Shown piece by piece: positions 44,467 through 54,266 of a DNA stretch of 64,000 nt (position 1 is the first letter of the stretch; each line of letters opens with the position of its first letter). The stretch spans positions 62,001 to 126,000 of the forward strand of contig NZ_LQIT01000006.1 of the NCBI RefSeq assembly GCF_001499965.1. Reading direction: 5' to 3'. The notes under the pieces were generated by a model. That model saw only the letters and a list, made by a program, of their open reading frames with translations, was not told the DNA's origin and did not search any database. A program made the position numbers and the translations under genes. This stretch comes from Mycobacterium sp. GA-2829 (GTDB taxonomy: Bacteria; Actinomycetota; Actinomycetes; Mycobacteriales; Mycobacteriaceae).

Positions 44467-44512
44467 GGATCTCCCAATCCGTCGACAGCACGTCTGCGCC
44501 CGACGCTACGCA

Positions 44513-44535
44513 GTTACTGGTGTTACTCAAGTGAC
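44513..44535. promoter_or_regulatory. GTTACT direct repeat in the pimE/Rv1158c divergent promoter
   Basis: GTTACT at 44513-44518 and 44522-44527 (9-bp spacing), followed by GTGAC at 44531, lie just before the pimE ATG. A direct GTTAC repeat of this kind resembles boxes reported for the response regulator MtrA, but I cannot check the exact consensus. Confidence 0.35.
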
Positions 44536-45849
44536 ATGTGTGGCATTTATTCAACCGTTACGGAGGTGACGGGAATCGGTTACCGGATCAGTAGAGTCGG
44601 GCGAATCGACGACCACACCGCCTCCATCGCCCCACGCACCCGACTGGCCACGGCCGCTCCGGTGTTGCTGGTGCTGAGCATCGCGGCGCGGCTGTCGTGG
44701 ACCTACCTCGTCGCCAACGGCGCGAATTTCGTCGATCTGCACGTCTACGTCGGCGGTGCAGGCGCACTCGACAACCCGGGCACGCTCTACGACTACGTCT
44801 ACGCCGATCAGACGCCGGACTTCCCGCTGCCGTTCACCTATCCGCCGTTCGCCGCGGTGGTCTTCTATCCGCTGCACCTGCTGCCGTTCGGGCTCGTCGC
44901 ATTCGCCTGGCAACTCGGCATCATCGTCGCGCTCTACGGCGTGGTCCGGTTGAGTCAACGCCTGCTCGGCCCCGTGCTGTTCGACGGCGGCGGCCGCCGG
45001 ATCGCGATGCTCTGGACGGCGATCGGCATCTGGCTGGAACCGCTGCGCAGCACGTTCGACTACGGGCAGGTCAACGTGCTGCTGGTGGTGGCGGTACTCG
45101 GGGCGGTGCTGAGTTCCCGGTGGTGGCTGTCGGGTTTGCTGGTCGGGCTCGCCGCGGGGATCAAGCTGACCCCGGCGGTGTCGGGCCTGTACTTCGTCGG
45201 CGCGCGGCGCTGGGCGTCGGCGGTCTTCTCGGCCGTGGTCTTCGCCGCCACGGTCGCGCTGTCGCTGGCCGTGATCGGTGAACAGGCCCGCTTCTACTTC
45301 ACCGACCTGCTCGGCGACGCCGACCGCGTCGGGCCGATCGGCACGTCGTTCAACCAATCCTGGCGCGGGGGGATCTCCCGCATCCTGGGCCACGACGCCG
45401 GGTACGGCCCGGCCGTCGTGGTGGCGATCGTGCTCACCGCGGTGTTGGCGCTGTTGGCGTGGCGGGCGATCGGCGGCAGCGCGGACCGGTTGGGCGCGAT
45501 CTTGATCGTGCAGCTGTTCGGTCTTCTGCTGTCACCGATTTCGTGGACCCACCACTGGGTGTGGACCCTGCCGTTGATAATCTGGCTCTGGTACGGACCG
45601 CTGCGCCACCGGCTCGGTGCGCGGATGCTGCGCTGGGGGTGGCTGGTGTTGACGGTGGTCGGCGTCCCGTGGCTGCTCAGCTTCGCCCAGCCGACGATCT
45701 GGGAGATCGGCAGACCGTGGTACCTCGCGTGGGCGGGGCTGATCTACATCGTCGCGACGCTGGCCACGCTGGCTTGGGTAGCCACCACCGGCGCTACCGG
45801 TCGACGATCGCGTCGATCTCCCGCGCCATCTGCAGATCTTTCTGCGTGA
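44536..45849 (+). CDS. pimE: Mannosyltransferase PimE
   Basis: A 437-residue GT-C membrane mannosyltransferase that adds the first alpha-1,2-mannose in the conversion of Ac1PIM4 to Ac1PIM5 from polyprenyl-phosphate-mannose, in the periplasm. About ten hydrophobic segments. The acidic catalytic loop is [16 protein letters not shown], and the conserved [17 protein letters not shown] follows. The start ATG at 44536 is tentative: an earlier extension is not possible, and the first 45 residues are of unusual composition, so a later start could be used. Its 3' end overlaps the convergent pterin dehydratase by 56 bp. Position equals Rv1159. Confidence 0.93.
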   Translation: MCGIYSTVTEVTGIGYRISRVGRIDDHTASIAPRTRLATAAPVLLVLSIAARLSWTYLVANGANFVDLHVYVGGAGALDNPGTLYDYVYADQTPDFPLPFTYPPFAAVVFYPLHLLPFGLVAFAWQLGIIVALYGVVRLSQRLLGPVLFDGGGRRIAMLWTAIGIWLEPLRSTFDYGQVNVLLVVAVLGAVLSSRWWLSGLLVGLAAGIKLTPAVSGLYFVGARRWASAVFSAVVFAATVALSLAVIGEQARFYFTDLLGDADRVGPIGTSFNQSWRGGISRILGHDAGYGPAVVVAIVLTAVLALLAWRAIGGSADRLGAILIVQLFGLLLSPISWTHHWVWTLPLIIWLWYGPLRHRLGARMLRWGWLVLTVVGVPWLLSFAQPTIWEIGRPWYLAWAGLIYIVATLATLAWVATTGATGRRSRRSPAPSADLSA

Positions 45850-46078
45850 TTCCGCCCTCGGAATGCGTGACCAGAACGAAAGTCACTGTCCGCCAACGGA
45901 TGTCGATGTCCGGATGGTGGTCCTTCGCCTCGGCGCGCTCGGCGATCCGGCGCACCGCCTCGATCCCGTCGAGGAACGCGGGGAACTTCACCGCGCGGCG
46001 CAACGCCCCGTCGACGCGTTCCCATCCGCCCAGATCCCCTAGGGCGGCGTCCACTTCGTCGTCAGACAACACGGCCAT
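45794..46078 (-). CDS. Pterin-4a-carbinolamine dehydratase (DCoH type)
   Basis: A 94-residue protein: [20 protein letters not shown], then the signature [38 protein letters not shown]. The EAKDHHPD...V motif holds the pair of histidines that bind the pterin. ATG at 46078 preceded by GAGG; the ATG/Met with Ala is typical. Corresponds to Rv1159A. The gene overlaps the end of pimE convergently. Confidence 0.92.
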   Translation of the reverse strand: MAVLSDDEVDAALGDLGGWERVDGALRRAVKFPAFLDGIEAVRRIAERAEAKDHHPDIDIRWRTVTFVLVTHSEGGITQKDLQMAREIDAIVDR

Positions 46079-46105
46079 GCCCTCGACGGTATACCGTCGC
46101 CGCTG

Positions 46106-46510
46106 ATGGGAGAACAGATCGTGGTGGCCGGTGCGCTGATCGCGCAATCACGGCTACTGGTCGCGCAGCGCGAGCGCCCACCCGAGTTGGCCGGGCTGTG
46201 GGAACTGCCCGGCGGCAAGGTGGCACCGGGGGAGAACGACGCCGATGCGCTGGCGCGCGAGTTGCGTGAGGAACTGGGCATCGACGTCGCCGTCGGCGCC
46301 CGCATCGGCGAGGACATCGCGCTGAGCCCGACCACCTCGCTGCGCGCCTATCTGGTCACCCACACCGGCGGGCAGCTGCAGGCGATCGATCACCGCGCGC
46401 TGAAATGGGTCGCCGCACACGAACTCGACGACCTGCCGTGGGTGCCCGCCGACCGCGTCTGGCTCGGCGCGCTCGGTCGCGCGTTGGCCGGCGATCGGCC
46501 CCCTCCGTAG
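46106..46510 (+). CDS. mutT2: MutT2-type Nudix hydrolase
   Basis: A 134-residue Nudix protein with the box [24 protein letters not shown], in which the sequence GGK...[10 protein letters not shown] matches GX5EX7REUXEEXGU. Hydrolyses 8-oxo-dGTP or, in the mycobacterial MutT2, dCTP/5-methyl-dCTP and 8-oxo-dGTP. The N terminus [20 protein letters not shown] is normal. The stop codon TAG (46508-46510) lies in the stem of the hairpin terminator. Confidence 0.9.
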   Translation: MGEQIVVAGALIAQSRLLVAQRERPPELAGLWELPGGKVAPGENDADALARELREELGIDVAVGARIGEDIALSPTTSLRAYLVTHTGGQLQAIDHRALKWVAAHELDDLPWVPADRVWLGALGRALAGDRPPP

Positions 46511-46520
46511 AGGGGGCCGA
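46495..46520. terminator. Hairpin terminator including the mutT2 stop codon
   Basis: TCGGCCCCCTC (46495-46505) and GAGGGGGCCGA (46510-46520) form a perfect 11-bp stem with a four-base loop that holds part of the mutT2 TAG. It serves mutT2 and the convergent secreted-protein gene. Confidence 0.8.
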
Positions 46521-46535
46521 TGCCGTCGTGCGGGG

Positions 46536-47771
46536 TCAGGCGTCGTTGTTGGCGGAGTCGCCGTCAGAGCCCTCGGGCGACTTCGTGTCGTTGGAGCTGT
46601 CCGTGGACTCGCTTTCCGTGGAGTCGGCGGAATCTTCGGTCGCCGTCGCTTCCTCGTCAGTGCCCGCGACGTCTGTCACCTCTTCGTCGGTGGCTTCTTC
46701 CTCGACGGCCTCGTCCTCGGTCACCTCTTCGTCGGTGACCACTTCGTCGGTGGCTTCTTCGTCGGCGGCCTCCACGGGATCGACGTCTGCGGCTTCCTCG
46801 GCCGTGGTGACCCGGGCGGCGCTCGACACGTCGGACTTCTGCTGTACCTCATCGTCGTCCGATGTGGCCGCTAAGGCGACCAGGTTCGGCTCGGGGTCGG
46901 GGAGTTCGTTGACCGCGCCGATCCGCGCTTCGTTGAGAAGGGGCGCGGCGGGCTGCGGTGCGATGGCCTGGGCGACCGCATCACGCAGCCAGAGCAACCC
47001 GCCGAAGATGCCGTTGCTGAACGGATCGACGGGGCTGCTCGCCAGCAAGCCGCCATTGAGGAAGACGTCGAGCGTGTCGGCAGCGCCTTCGAGGGCGGCA
47101 TACAGAACCGCCCCGGGATCCCCGGTGCGGATCGCCGATGCGACGCCCTCGAGCCCTTCGCCGAAAGTCTGAGCCGTGAACGTCGTGAGCGTCGTGAATC
47201 CGAGCATGACCGGTAGCAGATTCTGGGGGTTGGTGGCGGCGGTGATCGCCGCGGCCATGTTGGTGAACGGCTGCGCGAGTAGCGCTCCGATCTGCGGGAT
47301 GACCTCCCCCAACGTTCCGAAGACGTTGCCGGCGGTCACGAAGAGGAGCGGCACGGCCGCCAGGAGACCGAACGCGGTGCCGTAGTCGCCGTCCTCGAGA
47401 GCCTCGAAGGCGTCGGTGAGTTGGCCCGGCAGGGTGACCCCTTCACCGGTGCCGGTCACGAAACCCACGAAGTTCTCGACGTAGTCCCGCCCGAGGCCGC
47501 CGAGCACGCCCGCTGTCGCGATCTGGTTCTCGACCACCTGGGTCAGGATGGGGGCCGGATTGGCGGCGACGGCCGCGATGAGCTTCTCGATGTTCGTCAC
47601 GGCGTCGGCGAATACCGGCGCGAACGGGTTGGCGAATGCCGTGGGTGCGACGGCGCGACTGACCACCTCGGCCGCATCCGGCACCGGCGGTGCGACCGGA
47701 CTGACGGCGATGGCGCTTGCGCCGACCAATGCGACGCCGGCGGCGAGGTAGGGACGAGCAGTGAGCTGCAC
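46536..47771 (-). CDS. Secreted protein, family A paralogue 1 (acidic tail)
   Basis: A 411-residue protein with an N-terminal hydrophobic signal or anchor (RPYLAAGVALVGASAIAVS, followed by PVAPPVPD), an Ala/Leu-rich middle of ~250 residues with the segment NPAPILTQVVENQIAT, and a very acidic C-terminal tail (~310-411, rich in Glu, Asp, Thr, Ser). GTG 47771 was chosen over ATG 47789 because AAAGGAG lies immediately before it. It shares the N-terminal signature and the NPAPIL...VVENQ block with the gene at 52551. I do not recognise a named domain. It occupies the place of narGHJI between mutT2 and typA in M. tuberculosis. Confidence 0.8.
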   Translation of the reverse strand: MQLTARPYLAAGVALVGASAIAVSPVAPPVPDAAEVVSRAVAPTAFANPFAPVFADAVTNIEKLIAAVAANPAPILTQVVENQIATAGVLGGLGRDYVENFVGFVTGTGEGVTLPGQLTDAFEALEDGDYGTAFGLLAAVPLLFVTAGNVFGTLGEVIPQIGALLAQPFTNMAAAITAATNPQNLLPVMLGFTTLTTFTAQTFGEGLEGVASAIRTGDPGAVLYAALEGAADTLDVFLNGGLLASSPVDPFSNGIFGGLLWLRDAVAQAIAPQPAAPLLNEARIGAVNELPDPEPNLVALAATSDDDEVQQKSDVSSAARVTTAEEAADVDPVEAADEEATDEVVTDEEVTEDEAVEEEATDEEVTDVAGTDEEATATEDSADSTESESTDSSNDTKSPEGSDGDSANNDA

Positions 47772-48017
47772 GGGAACTCCTTTGCACATGCAAGGAACAG
47801 GACCCGCACAACTTACCCAGAAGTAAGTTAGCCCTGGAGGCTTTTCGGCAAATTGCGCCGGTGTCAGCGGACGTCATGGATCGGCGTCGATCGCCGAACA
47901 GCGAGGCGACTCGCGACGCGGAGGCAGGTAGCGAGAGTTGCAGAGTGAACGGCTGCAGCCGCAGACAAACCCGCGCCACGGGCCCAGGCCGACGGCCTGC
48001 GTCGTCGACTGTGGCGC

Positions 48018-48290
48018 TCAGTAGTGCAGGCGGTCGCCGACCACACGCACCTGACGGGCGCTGCGGGGGTGATGTACCGCATACAGCGGATGGGTCAGCA
48101 GCGGATGGCGGCAGTGCGGACATGATTGCTGGGGCTCCCGCGCCGCGGCCACCGTGAGGTGGTGGCACGTACTGCATCGCACCACGTGCGCGGCGTTGAT
48201 CCAGTTCATCAGTCCGAGGTAGAGAGCGGCGATGGTGGCCGCCGCCAACACGACGATCAAGGCGATGGTCAGTGCCTCGTAAACCGCCAT
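48018..48290 (-). CDS. Membrane-anchored zinc-ribbon protein
   Basis: A 90-residue protein: one N-terminal hydrophobic helix (YEALTIALIVVLAAATIAAL), then VVRCSTCHHLTVAA and SCPHCRHPLLTHPLY, two CxxC pairs that should form a zinc ribbon on the cytoplasmic side. The tail contains AVHHPRSARQVRVV. Start ATG at 48290. Conserved hypothetical; no function is known to me. It may sense or bind metal or nucleic acid at the membrane. Confidence 0.75.
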   Translation of the reverse strand: MAVYEALTIALIVVLAAATIAALYLGLMNWINAAHVVRCSTCHHLTVAAAREPQQSCPHCRHPLLTHPLYAVHHPRSARQVRVVGDRLHY

Positions 48291-48389
48291 GATCAGACCT
48301 CCAAGCGCTTACGACAGATCTCGACGGGTACCTCAACGGTACTCGCGTATCCGCCCTCGCGGCAGGCGAATTCACAGGTCAGCGGGCGT

Positions 48390-48557
48390 TCACGCCTTGC
48401 GTGCGCGTTTGTAGACCTTCTCCAGGTCCTTGCCCCGGATGCCCATGTGCTCAGCCTTGCGCACCTTGTGCACGACGAGCGGGCACCGTTTGCAGCGCGG
48501 CTTGCTGCGGCAGCACTTCTTCTTCGGTTTGAGCTCGGCGATCTTGCTGGGTTTCAC
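48390..48557 (-). CDS. Small Cys/Lys-rich conserved protein
   Basis: A 55-residue protein: KPKKKCCRSKPRCKRCPLVV at 10-30, then KVRKAEHMGIRGKDLEKVYK and a basic end RARKA. The pattern CCxSKPRCKRCP is a compact metal-binding-like cluster in a very basic protein. GTG at 48557 begins VKPSKIAEL; the upstream frame is open but lacks character. It lies upstream of and divergent from typA. Function unknown; nucleic-acid binding is plausible. Confidence 0.65.
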   Translation of the reverse strand: MKPSKIAELKPKKKCCRSKPRCKRCPLVVHKVRKAEHMGIRGKDLEKVYKRARKA

Positions 48558-48705
48558 GGGGCGGGCGGGATCCTGACGGTGGCTGGGCGGCGGCGTTTCA
48601 CATTGCCACGTAGATTGCCACGGGCCACGCGCGGTGCCATGCGCGGCCCCGCACGGCAAACTGCGCATTTCGCGATCGAGTCGTCGCACTGCGACAATCG
48701 AGTAC

Positions 48706-50607
48706 GTGGATTTACCCAATGACTTCCGCAATGTCGCCATCGTCGCCCACGTCGACCACGGCAAGACGACCCTGGTCGATGCGATGCTGCGGCAGTCCGG
48801 TGCGCTGAGCCACCGCGGCGACGACGCTGTTGAACGCCTGATGGACTCCGGTGACCTGGAGAAGGAAAAAGGCATCACCATCCTGGCGAAGAACACCGCG
48901 GTGCACCGCCATCACGCCGACGGCACCATGACCGTCATCAACGTGATCGACACCCCGGGGCACGCGGACTTCGGCGGCGAGGTCGAGCGCGGTCTGTCCA
49001 TGGTCGACGGGGTGCTGTTGCTGGTCGACGCGTCCGAGGGGCCGTTGCCGCAGACCCGCTTCGTGCTGCGCAAGGCATTGGCCGCGCACCTGCCCGTGAT
49101 CCTGGTCGTCAACAAGACCGACCGCCCCGACGCGCGGATCGCGGAGGTGGTCTCCGAGAGCCACGATCTGCTGCTCGACGTGGCGTCCGATCTCGATGAC
49201 GAGGCGCAGAAGGCCGCCGAGGACGCCCTCGGCCTGCCGGTGCTGTACGCCTCGGGCCGGGCCGGCATCGCCAGCACCACCGAACCCGTCAACGGCGAGA
49301 ATCCCGACGGCGAGAACCTCGACCCGCTCTTCGACGTCCTGCTCGAGCACATCCCGCCGCCGCAGGGCGATCCGGAGGCGCCGCTGCAGGCGCTGGTCAC
49401 CAACCTCGACGCGTCGGCGTTCCTCGGCAGGCTCGCCCTGATCCGCATCTACAAGGGCAAGCTGCGCAAGGGGCAACAGGTCGCCTGGATGCGCGAGGTC
49501 GACGGCCATCCCGTCGTGACCAACGCCAAGATCACCGAACTGCTGGTGACCGTCGGCGTCGAACGCACTGCCACCGAGGAGGCCGTCGCCGGTGACATCG
49601 TCGCCGTCGCCGGGATCCCCGAGATCATGATCGGCGACACGCTGGCCGATCCGGACCACGCACACGCGCTCCCGCGCATCACCGTCGACGAACCGGCCAT
49701 CTCGGTCACCATCGGCACCAACACCTCGCCGCTCGCCGGCAAGGTGTCCGGGCACAAGCTGACCGCCCGGATGGTGAAGTCGCGGCTGGACTCCGAACTG
49801 GTCGGCAACGTGTCGCTCAAGATCGTCGACATCGGCCGCCCCGACGCCTGGGAGGTGCAGGGCCGCGGTGAGCTGGCGCTGGCCGTGCTCGTCGAGCAGA
49901 TGCGCCGCGAGGGTTTCGAGCTGACCGTTGGCAAACCGCAGGTGGTCACCCAGACCATCGACGGCAAGCTGCACGAACCGTTCGAGGCGCTGACCATCGA
50001 CTGCCCCGAGGAGTTCGTCGGCGCCGTCACCCAGTTGATGGCCGCCCGCAAGGGCCGCATGGAGGACATGACCAACCACGCCGCGGGTTGGGTGCGGATG
50101 GACTTCATCGTCCCCAGCCGCGGGCTGATCGGATTCCGCACCGACTTCCTCACGCTGACCCGCGGCACCGGTATCGCCAACGCGGTGTTCGACGGCTACC
50201 GCCCGTGGGCCGGCGAGATCCGCGCCCGCCACACCGGGTCGCTGGTCTCCGACCGCAGCGGGTCGGTGACCCCGTTCGCGATGATCCAGCTCGCCGACCG
50301 CGGCCAGTTCTTCGTCGAGCCGGGTGACGACACCTACGAGGGTCACGTCGTCGGCATCAACCCGCGCGCCGAGGACCTCGACGTCAACGTCACCCGCGAG
50401 AAGAAGCTGACCAACATGCGCAGCTCCACCGCCGACGTGATGGAGACGCTGGCCCGGCCGCTGGAGCTCGGCCTCGAACAGGCCATGGAGTTCTGCGCCG
50501 AGGACGAGTGCGTCGAGGTCACCCCCGAGATCGTGCGGGTGCGCAAGGTCGAGTTGCAGGCCACGTTGCGCGCCAGGGCGCGGTCTCGGGCGAAGGCGCG
50601 GAATTAG
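48706..50607 (+). CDS. typA: Translational GTPase TypA/BipA
   Basis: A 633-residue ribosome-binding GTPase: G1 AHVDHGKTTLVDAML, G2-switch EKGITILAKNTA, G3 DTPGHADFGGEVER, G4 NKTDRPDAR, followed by domain II (~210-300), EF-G-like domains III and V (MTNHAAGWVRMDFIVPSRGL) and the BipA C-terminal domain (~490-633). BipA acts in ribosome assembly and stress or cold response. Start GTG at 48706. The longer frame to 48634 adds an unlikely N terminus. Position equals Rv1165. Confidence 0.95.
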   Translation: MDLPNDFRNVAIVAHVDHGKTTLVDAMLRQSGALSHRGDDAVERLMDSGDLEKEKGITILAKNTAVHRHHADGTMTVINVIDTPGHADFGGEVERGLSMVDGVLLLVDASEGPLPQTRFVLRKALAAHLPVILVVNKTDRPDARIAEVVSESHDLLLDVASDLDDEAQKAAEDALGLPVLYASGRAGIASTTEPVNGENPDGENLDPLFDVLLEHIPPPQGDPEAPLQALVTNLDASAFLGRLALIRIYKGKLRKGQQVAWMREVDGHPVVTNAKITELLVTVGVERTATEEAVAGDIVAVAGIPEIMIGDTLADPDHAHALPRITVDEPAISVTIGTNTSPLAGKVSGHKLTARMVKSRLDSELVGNVSLKIVDIGRPDAWEVQGRGELALAVLVEQMRREGFELTVGKPQVVTQTIDGKLHEPFEALTIDCPEEFVGAVTQLMAARKGRMEDMTNHAAGWVRMDFIVPSRGLIGFRTDFLTLTRGTGIANAVFDGYRPWAGEIRARHTGSLVSDRSGSVTPFAMIQLADRGQFFVEPGDDTYEGHVVGINPRAEDLDVNVTREKKLTNMRSSTADVMETLARPLELGLEQAMEFCAEDECVEVTPEIVRVRKVELQATLRARARSRAKARN

Positions 50608-50628
50608 GCGGCCGATAGTCTGAGCAGC

Positions 50629-52500
50629 GTGCCGACCCGTCCCCGCCGTTACCGCGTGGCGTTGGGGGTGCTTCTCTCCGTCAGCGCCCTGCTGGGCGGC
50701 TGCACCGTGAGCCCGCCGCCTGCGCCGCAAAGCACCGAGACGCCGGAGACCACACCGCCGCCCGCGCCCAAGGCGACCCAGGTGATCGTCGCGATCGATT
50801 CGATCGGGCCGGGGTTCAACCCGCATTTGCTGTCGGACCAGTCGCCGGTCAACGCGGCGATCGCCGCGCTGGTGCTGCCCAGTTCGTTCCGGCCGATCCC
50901 CGACCCGAACACCCCGACCGGATCGCGGTGGGAGCTCGACCCGACGCTGTTGGTGTCGGCCGAGGTGACGAACGAGAACCCGTTCACCGTGACCTACAAG
51001 ATCCGGCCCGAGGCGCAGTGGACGGACAACGCCCCGATCGGCGCCGACGACTATTGGTATCTGTGGCGGCAGATGGTCAGCCAGCCCGGCGTCGTCGACC
51101 CGGCCGGCTACGACCTGATCACCGGCGTGCAGTCGGTCGAAGGCGCCAAACAGGTCGTGGTCACGTTCTCGCAGCCGTATCCGGCCTGGCGTGAATTGTT
51201 CAACAACATCCTGCCCGCGCACATCGTCAAGGACGTCCCCGGCGGCTTCGGTGCCGGGCTGGAAGAGGCGATGCCGGTGACGGGCGGACAGTTCCGGGTG
51301 GAGACCATCGACCCGCAGCGCGACGAGATCCTGCTGGCCCGCAACGACCGCTACTGGAGCGCCCCCGCCAAACCCGATCTGGTGCTGTTTCGTCGGGGTG
51401 GGGCGCCCGCCGCGCTGGCGGACTCGATCCGCAACGGGGACACCCAGGTGGCGCAAGTGCACGGCGGCGCAGCGACTTTCGCGCAACTCAGCGCGATCCC
51501 GGACGTACGGACCGCGCGGATCGTGACCCCGCGGGTCATGCAGGTGACGTTGCGGGGGCAGCTGCCGAAACTGGCCGACCCGTCGGTCCGCCGCGCGATC
51601 CTCGGCCTGCTCGACGTCGACCTGCTGGCGTCGGTGGGTGCCGGCGACGACAACACCGTCACGCTGGCGCAGGCGCAGGTGCGCTCACCGTCGGACCCCG
51701 GCTACGTGCCGACCGCGCCGCCGGCGCTGGGTACCGAGGCGGCACTGGAACTGCTGGCCGAGGCCGGGTACGAGCTGGCAGGGCCCGGGGATGCGCCGCC
51801 GGGGCCCGAACCGGATCACACGCGCGGTCGGATCACGAAAGACGGTGTGCCGCTGAACCTGGTGCTCGGGGTGGCGGCCAACGATCCGACGTCGGTGGCG
51901 GTGGCGAACACCGCGGCCGATCAGCTGCGCAACGTCGGCATCGACGCGTCGGTGCTGGCGCTCGACCCGGTGACCCTCTACGGGGAGGCAATGGCCGAGA
52001 ACCGCGTCGACGCGATCGTGGGCTGGCATCAGGCCGGGGGAGACCTCGCGACCGCGTTGGCGTCGCGATACGGCTGCCCGGCGCTGGAGGCGACGCCCGT
52101 CGCGACCGCGCCCGCCGCACCCTCGACGACACCGCCGGCGCAGACGTCCGAACCGCCGGCCCCGCCCGCACCGCCGTCGACCCCGCAGGCCACGCCGACC
52201 GCCACGCCGAGCCCCGCTCCGGAGTCCGGCGCGCTGGTGCAGGCGCCGAGCAACATCACCGGTGTCTGCGACCGCAGCATCCAGCCCAAGATCGACGCCG
52301 CCCTCGACGGCAGCGAGCCGATCGCCGAGGTGATCGACGCGGTCGAACCGCGGCTGTGGAACATGTGGACGGTGTTGCCGATCCTGCAGGACACCACGAT
52401 CGTCGCGGCGGGGCCGAGTGTGCGGAACGTGAGCCTGTCCGGCGCGGTGCCGGTGGGCATCGTCGGCGATGCCGGCAACTGGGTGAAAACGCCCCAGTGA
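50629..52500 (+). CDS. lpqW: LpqW lipoprotein
   Basis: A 623-residue lipoprotein with signal peptide and lipobox LLGGC (Cys ~25). The mature protein resembles peptide-binding SBP (OppA-type) proteins: [58 protein letters not shown] Pro/Thr/Ala-rich linker is inserted at ~480-530 before the final segment [19 protein letters not shown]. LpqW of M. smegmatis modulates the branch point between PIMs and lipoarabinomannan, acting with pimE. Start GTG at 50629. Position equals Rv1166. Confidence 0.93.
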   Translation: MPTRPRRYRVALGVLLSVSALLGGCTVSPPPAPQSTETPETTPPPAPKATQVIVAIDSIGPGFNPHLLSDQSPVNAAIAALVLPSSFRPIPDPNTPTGSRWELDPTLLVSAEVTNENPFTVTYKIRPEAQWTDNAPIGADDYWYLWRQMVSQPGVVDPAGYDLITGVQSVEGAKQVVVTFSQPYPAWRELFNNILPAHIVKDVPGGFGAGLEEAMPVTGGQFRVETIDPQRDEILLARNDRYWSAPAKPDLVLFRRGGAPAALADSIRNGDTQVAQVHGGAATFAQLSAIPDVRTARIVTPRVMQVTLRGQLPKLADPSVRRAILGLLDVDLLASVGAGDDNTVTLAQAQVRSPSDPGYVPTAPPALGTEAALELLAEAGYELAGPGDAPPGPEPDHTRGRITKDGVPLNLVLGVAANDPTSVAVANTAADQLRNVGIDASVLALDPVTLYGEAMAENRVDAIVGWHQAGGDLATALASRYGCPALEATPVATAPAAPSTTPPAQTSEPPAPPAPPSTPQATPTATPSPAPESGALVQAPSNITGVCDRSIQPKIDAALDGSEPIAEVIDAVEPRLWNMWTVLPILQDTTIVAAGPSVRNVSLSGAVPVGIVGDAGNWVKTPQ

Positions 52501-52506
52501 CATCAG

Positions 52507-52534
52507 GAAGGCCCCCTCCGAGGAAGGGGCCTTC
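52507..52534. terminator. Hairpin terminator after lpqW
   Basis: GAAGGCCCC (52507-52515) pairs with GGGGCCTTC (52526-52534). It begins six bases after the lpqW stop and lies before the convergent gene's end. Confidence 0.78.
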
Positions 52535-52550
52535 GTCGAACGATGGAGAT

Positions 52551-53807
52551 TTACTCGGCGTCGCCTCCGCCGTTGTCGTTGCCGGTGTTGTCGTTGTCGG
52601 TGTTGTCGTTGCCGCTCTCGCTGTCACCGCCGCCGTTGTCGGCTCCGCCGGAACCGTTCTCGTCGTTCGACGGCTCCTGTTCGGTGACGTCCTCGTCAGC
52701 GGCGTCCTCTTGAGCGGCCTCCTCGTCGTTCTCCTCTTCCTCCGTAGCCTCCTCGGCTGGGGCCTCCGTCACGGGCGCCTCCTCCTCGGGGGGTTCGACG
52801 ACCGTTTCGTCGCCGGCCTTCTCGTCGACGACGGCTATTACGTCATCTGGCTCAGGGGAGTAGCTCTCGGACGCGTCACCGGCGTCGACCGCGCTCTTGA
52901 ACGACGCCCCGGTCACACCGGACTCGGTGATGTCGGAGGTGACGGTGTCGGCGGCTTCGGTGTCCGTCGACGGCACGTCGGCGACTCGTAACACCGGTGC
53001 CGCGGGCTTGAGGGCATCGGCGATCATCTGACGCAGGTTGAGCAGGCCCGCGATCGTGCCGAATTCGGGCGTCAGCAGGCCGCCGTTGAAGTCGAACCCG
53101 TTGAGGACGGCGCCGGTGACGAACCCGGGCACGTCGAGCGCCGCTGTGATCGCGCCGAGGATGTCGCCATCGACCGCGGCGTCCACGATGGCCTGGGTCG
53201 CCACGCCCACTGCCCCGAAGCCGGTTGCGATCGGCGAGAGAACGCCGAGTGCGACCGTCGCGAAGACAGTCACGGCCATGTTGGCGACGTCGAGCATGTT
53301 CTCGGCGGTGGCCGTGATGACTTCCTGAACGCCCACGAGCACGCCGAGCGCGGGGAAGAGGATTGGGGTGAGGAACGCCTGGAACAACTCCGGGAAGCCC
53401 TGGGCTGGGTGCCCCGTGACGATGAGCTCGAGGGCGTCCACGACGTTCGCCGGGATCCCGTCGGGGTTGAAGGGATCCAGCGCCTCGACGAAGCCCACGG
53501 CGAAGTCCTGGAATGCCGGCGCGAGCTTCTCGATGTACCCCAGCTGATTTTCGATCACCTGCTGCAGGATCGGGGCAGGGTTCTCGGCCACCATCTGCCC
53601 GAGGATGGCGAGATTCTCGGCCGTTGTGCCGAAGACGTCGATCCAGGTCTGGATGGGATTGACGGCTGCATTCAGTTCGACGCCGATGGTCGACAGGGTG
53701 GGTACCTTCACGTCCGGCAAAGGCGGTGCCACCGGGCTGATCGCGATGGCGCCGGCGCCGACGAGCGCTACGCCGGTGGCGAGATAAGAGCGGGCTGCGA
53801 GGTGCAT
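52551..53807 (-). CDS. Secreted protein, family A paralogue 2 (acidic tail)
   Basis: A 418-residue protein with the same arrangement as the gene at 46536: N-terminal AARSYLATGVALVGAGAIAI then SPVAPPLPD; the block NPAPILQQVIENQLGYIEKL; a middle repeat-free Ala/Leu/Val-rich section; the segment NGGLLTPEFGTIAGLLNLRQ; and an acidic Glu/Asp tail (~310-418) ending in Asn/Asp/Gly-rich sequence. ATG 53807 has AAGGAGACTC upstream. Exported or anchored; family not recognised. Confidence 0.82.
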   Translation of the reverse strand: MHLAARSYLATGVALVGAGAIAISPVAPPLPDVKVPTLSTIGVELNAAVNPIQTWIDVFGTTAENLAILGQMVAENPAPILQQVIENQLGYIEKLAPAFQDFAVGFVEALDPFNPDGIPANVVDALELIVTGHPAQGFPELFQAFLTPILFPALGVLVGVQEVITATAENMLDVANMAVTVFATVALGVLSPIATGFGAVGVATQAIVDAAVDGDILGAITAALDVPGFVTGAVLNGFDFNGGLLTPEFGTIAGLLNLRQMIADALKPAAPVLRVADVPSTDTEAADTVTSDITESGVTGASFKSAVDAGDASESYSPEPDDVIAVVDEKAGDETVVEPPEEEAPVTEAPAEEATEEEENDEEAAQEDAADEDVTEQEPSNDENGSGGADNGGGDSESGNDNTDNDNTGNDNGGGDAE

Positions 53808-54220
53808 GAGTCTCCTTGCGTCGGAGTTTTGTTGACGAAACCGCAACTTACCTCTCAGTAAGGTCACAGGAAGCGGATTGAGCAAACTTGCTTACGTCGA
53901 CGTAAGGTGGCCCGCGTCAGACGCAGCGACTATCCACGAAACGCAATACACCAGCTAGGTGCCGAGATAAAACTCGCTAGAACCGTCGCAAAGTCGCGTC
54001 TGCGTCTGCCATCTGACAGCCTCTAGCTACATCACGATCATTTTATGATCATTGAGTGGGCAATGAAGAGTTGCTGTCGGTGACCGAACGAGCCGTCTTT
54101 TGCTGATGACGATGGCGTCAACAAGGCGGCCAACTGTTTGCAGACAGAAATTCGTCACGTCGACGTGCATGCCAGACAAGCGCATCCCGGCCACGTGCGC
54201 CGGTCACCGGGCAAACGCAA
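53808..54220. other. Intergenic region between secreted-protein genes
   Basis: About 410 bases with lower GC and no supported gene. It contains a palindrome GATCAT(ttt)ATGATC at 54036-54050 and probably the promoter of the gene ending at 52551. Open frames here are short and lack signal features. Confidence 0.6.
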
Positions 54221-54252
54221 AGCGGCCCCGGACCGTGTGGTCCGGGGCCGCT
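54221..54252. terminator. 14-bp perfect hairpin terminator
   Basis: AGCGGCCCCGGACC (54221-54234) pairs perfectly with GGTCCGGGGCCGCT (54239-54252), 4-nt loop. On the minus strand it follows the stop of the 1352-codon gene by 14 bases. Confidence 0.85.
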
Positions 54253-54266
54253 CGCGGTGCTGCTGA

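Noticed and set aside
48712..51486. 924-codon antisense frame over typA and lpqW
   Set aside because: Antisense shadow; no domain or start signal.
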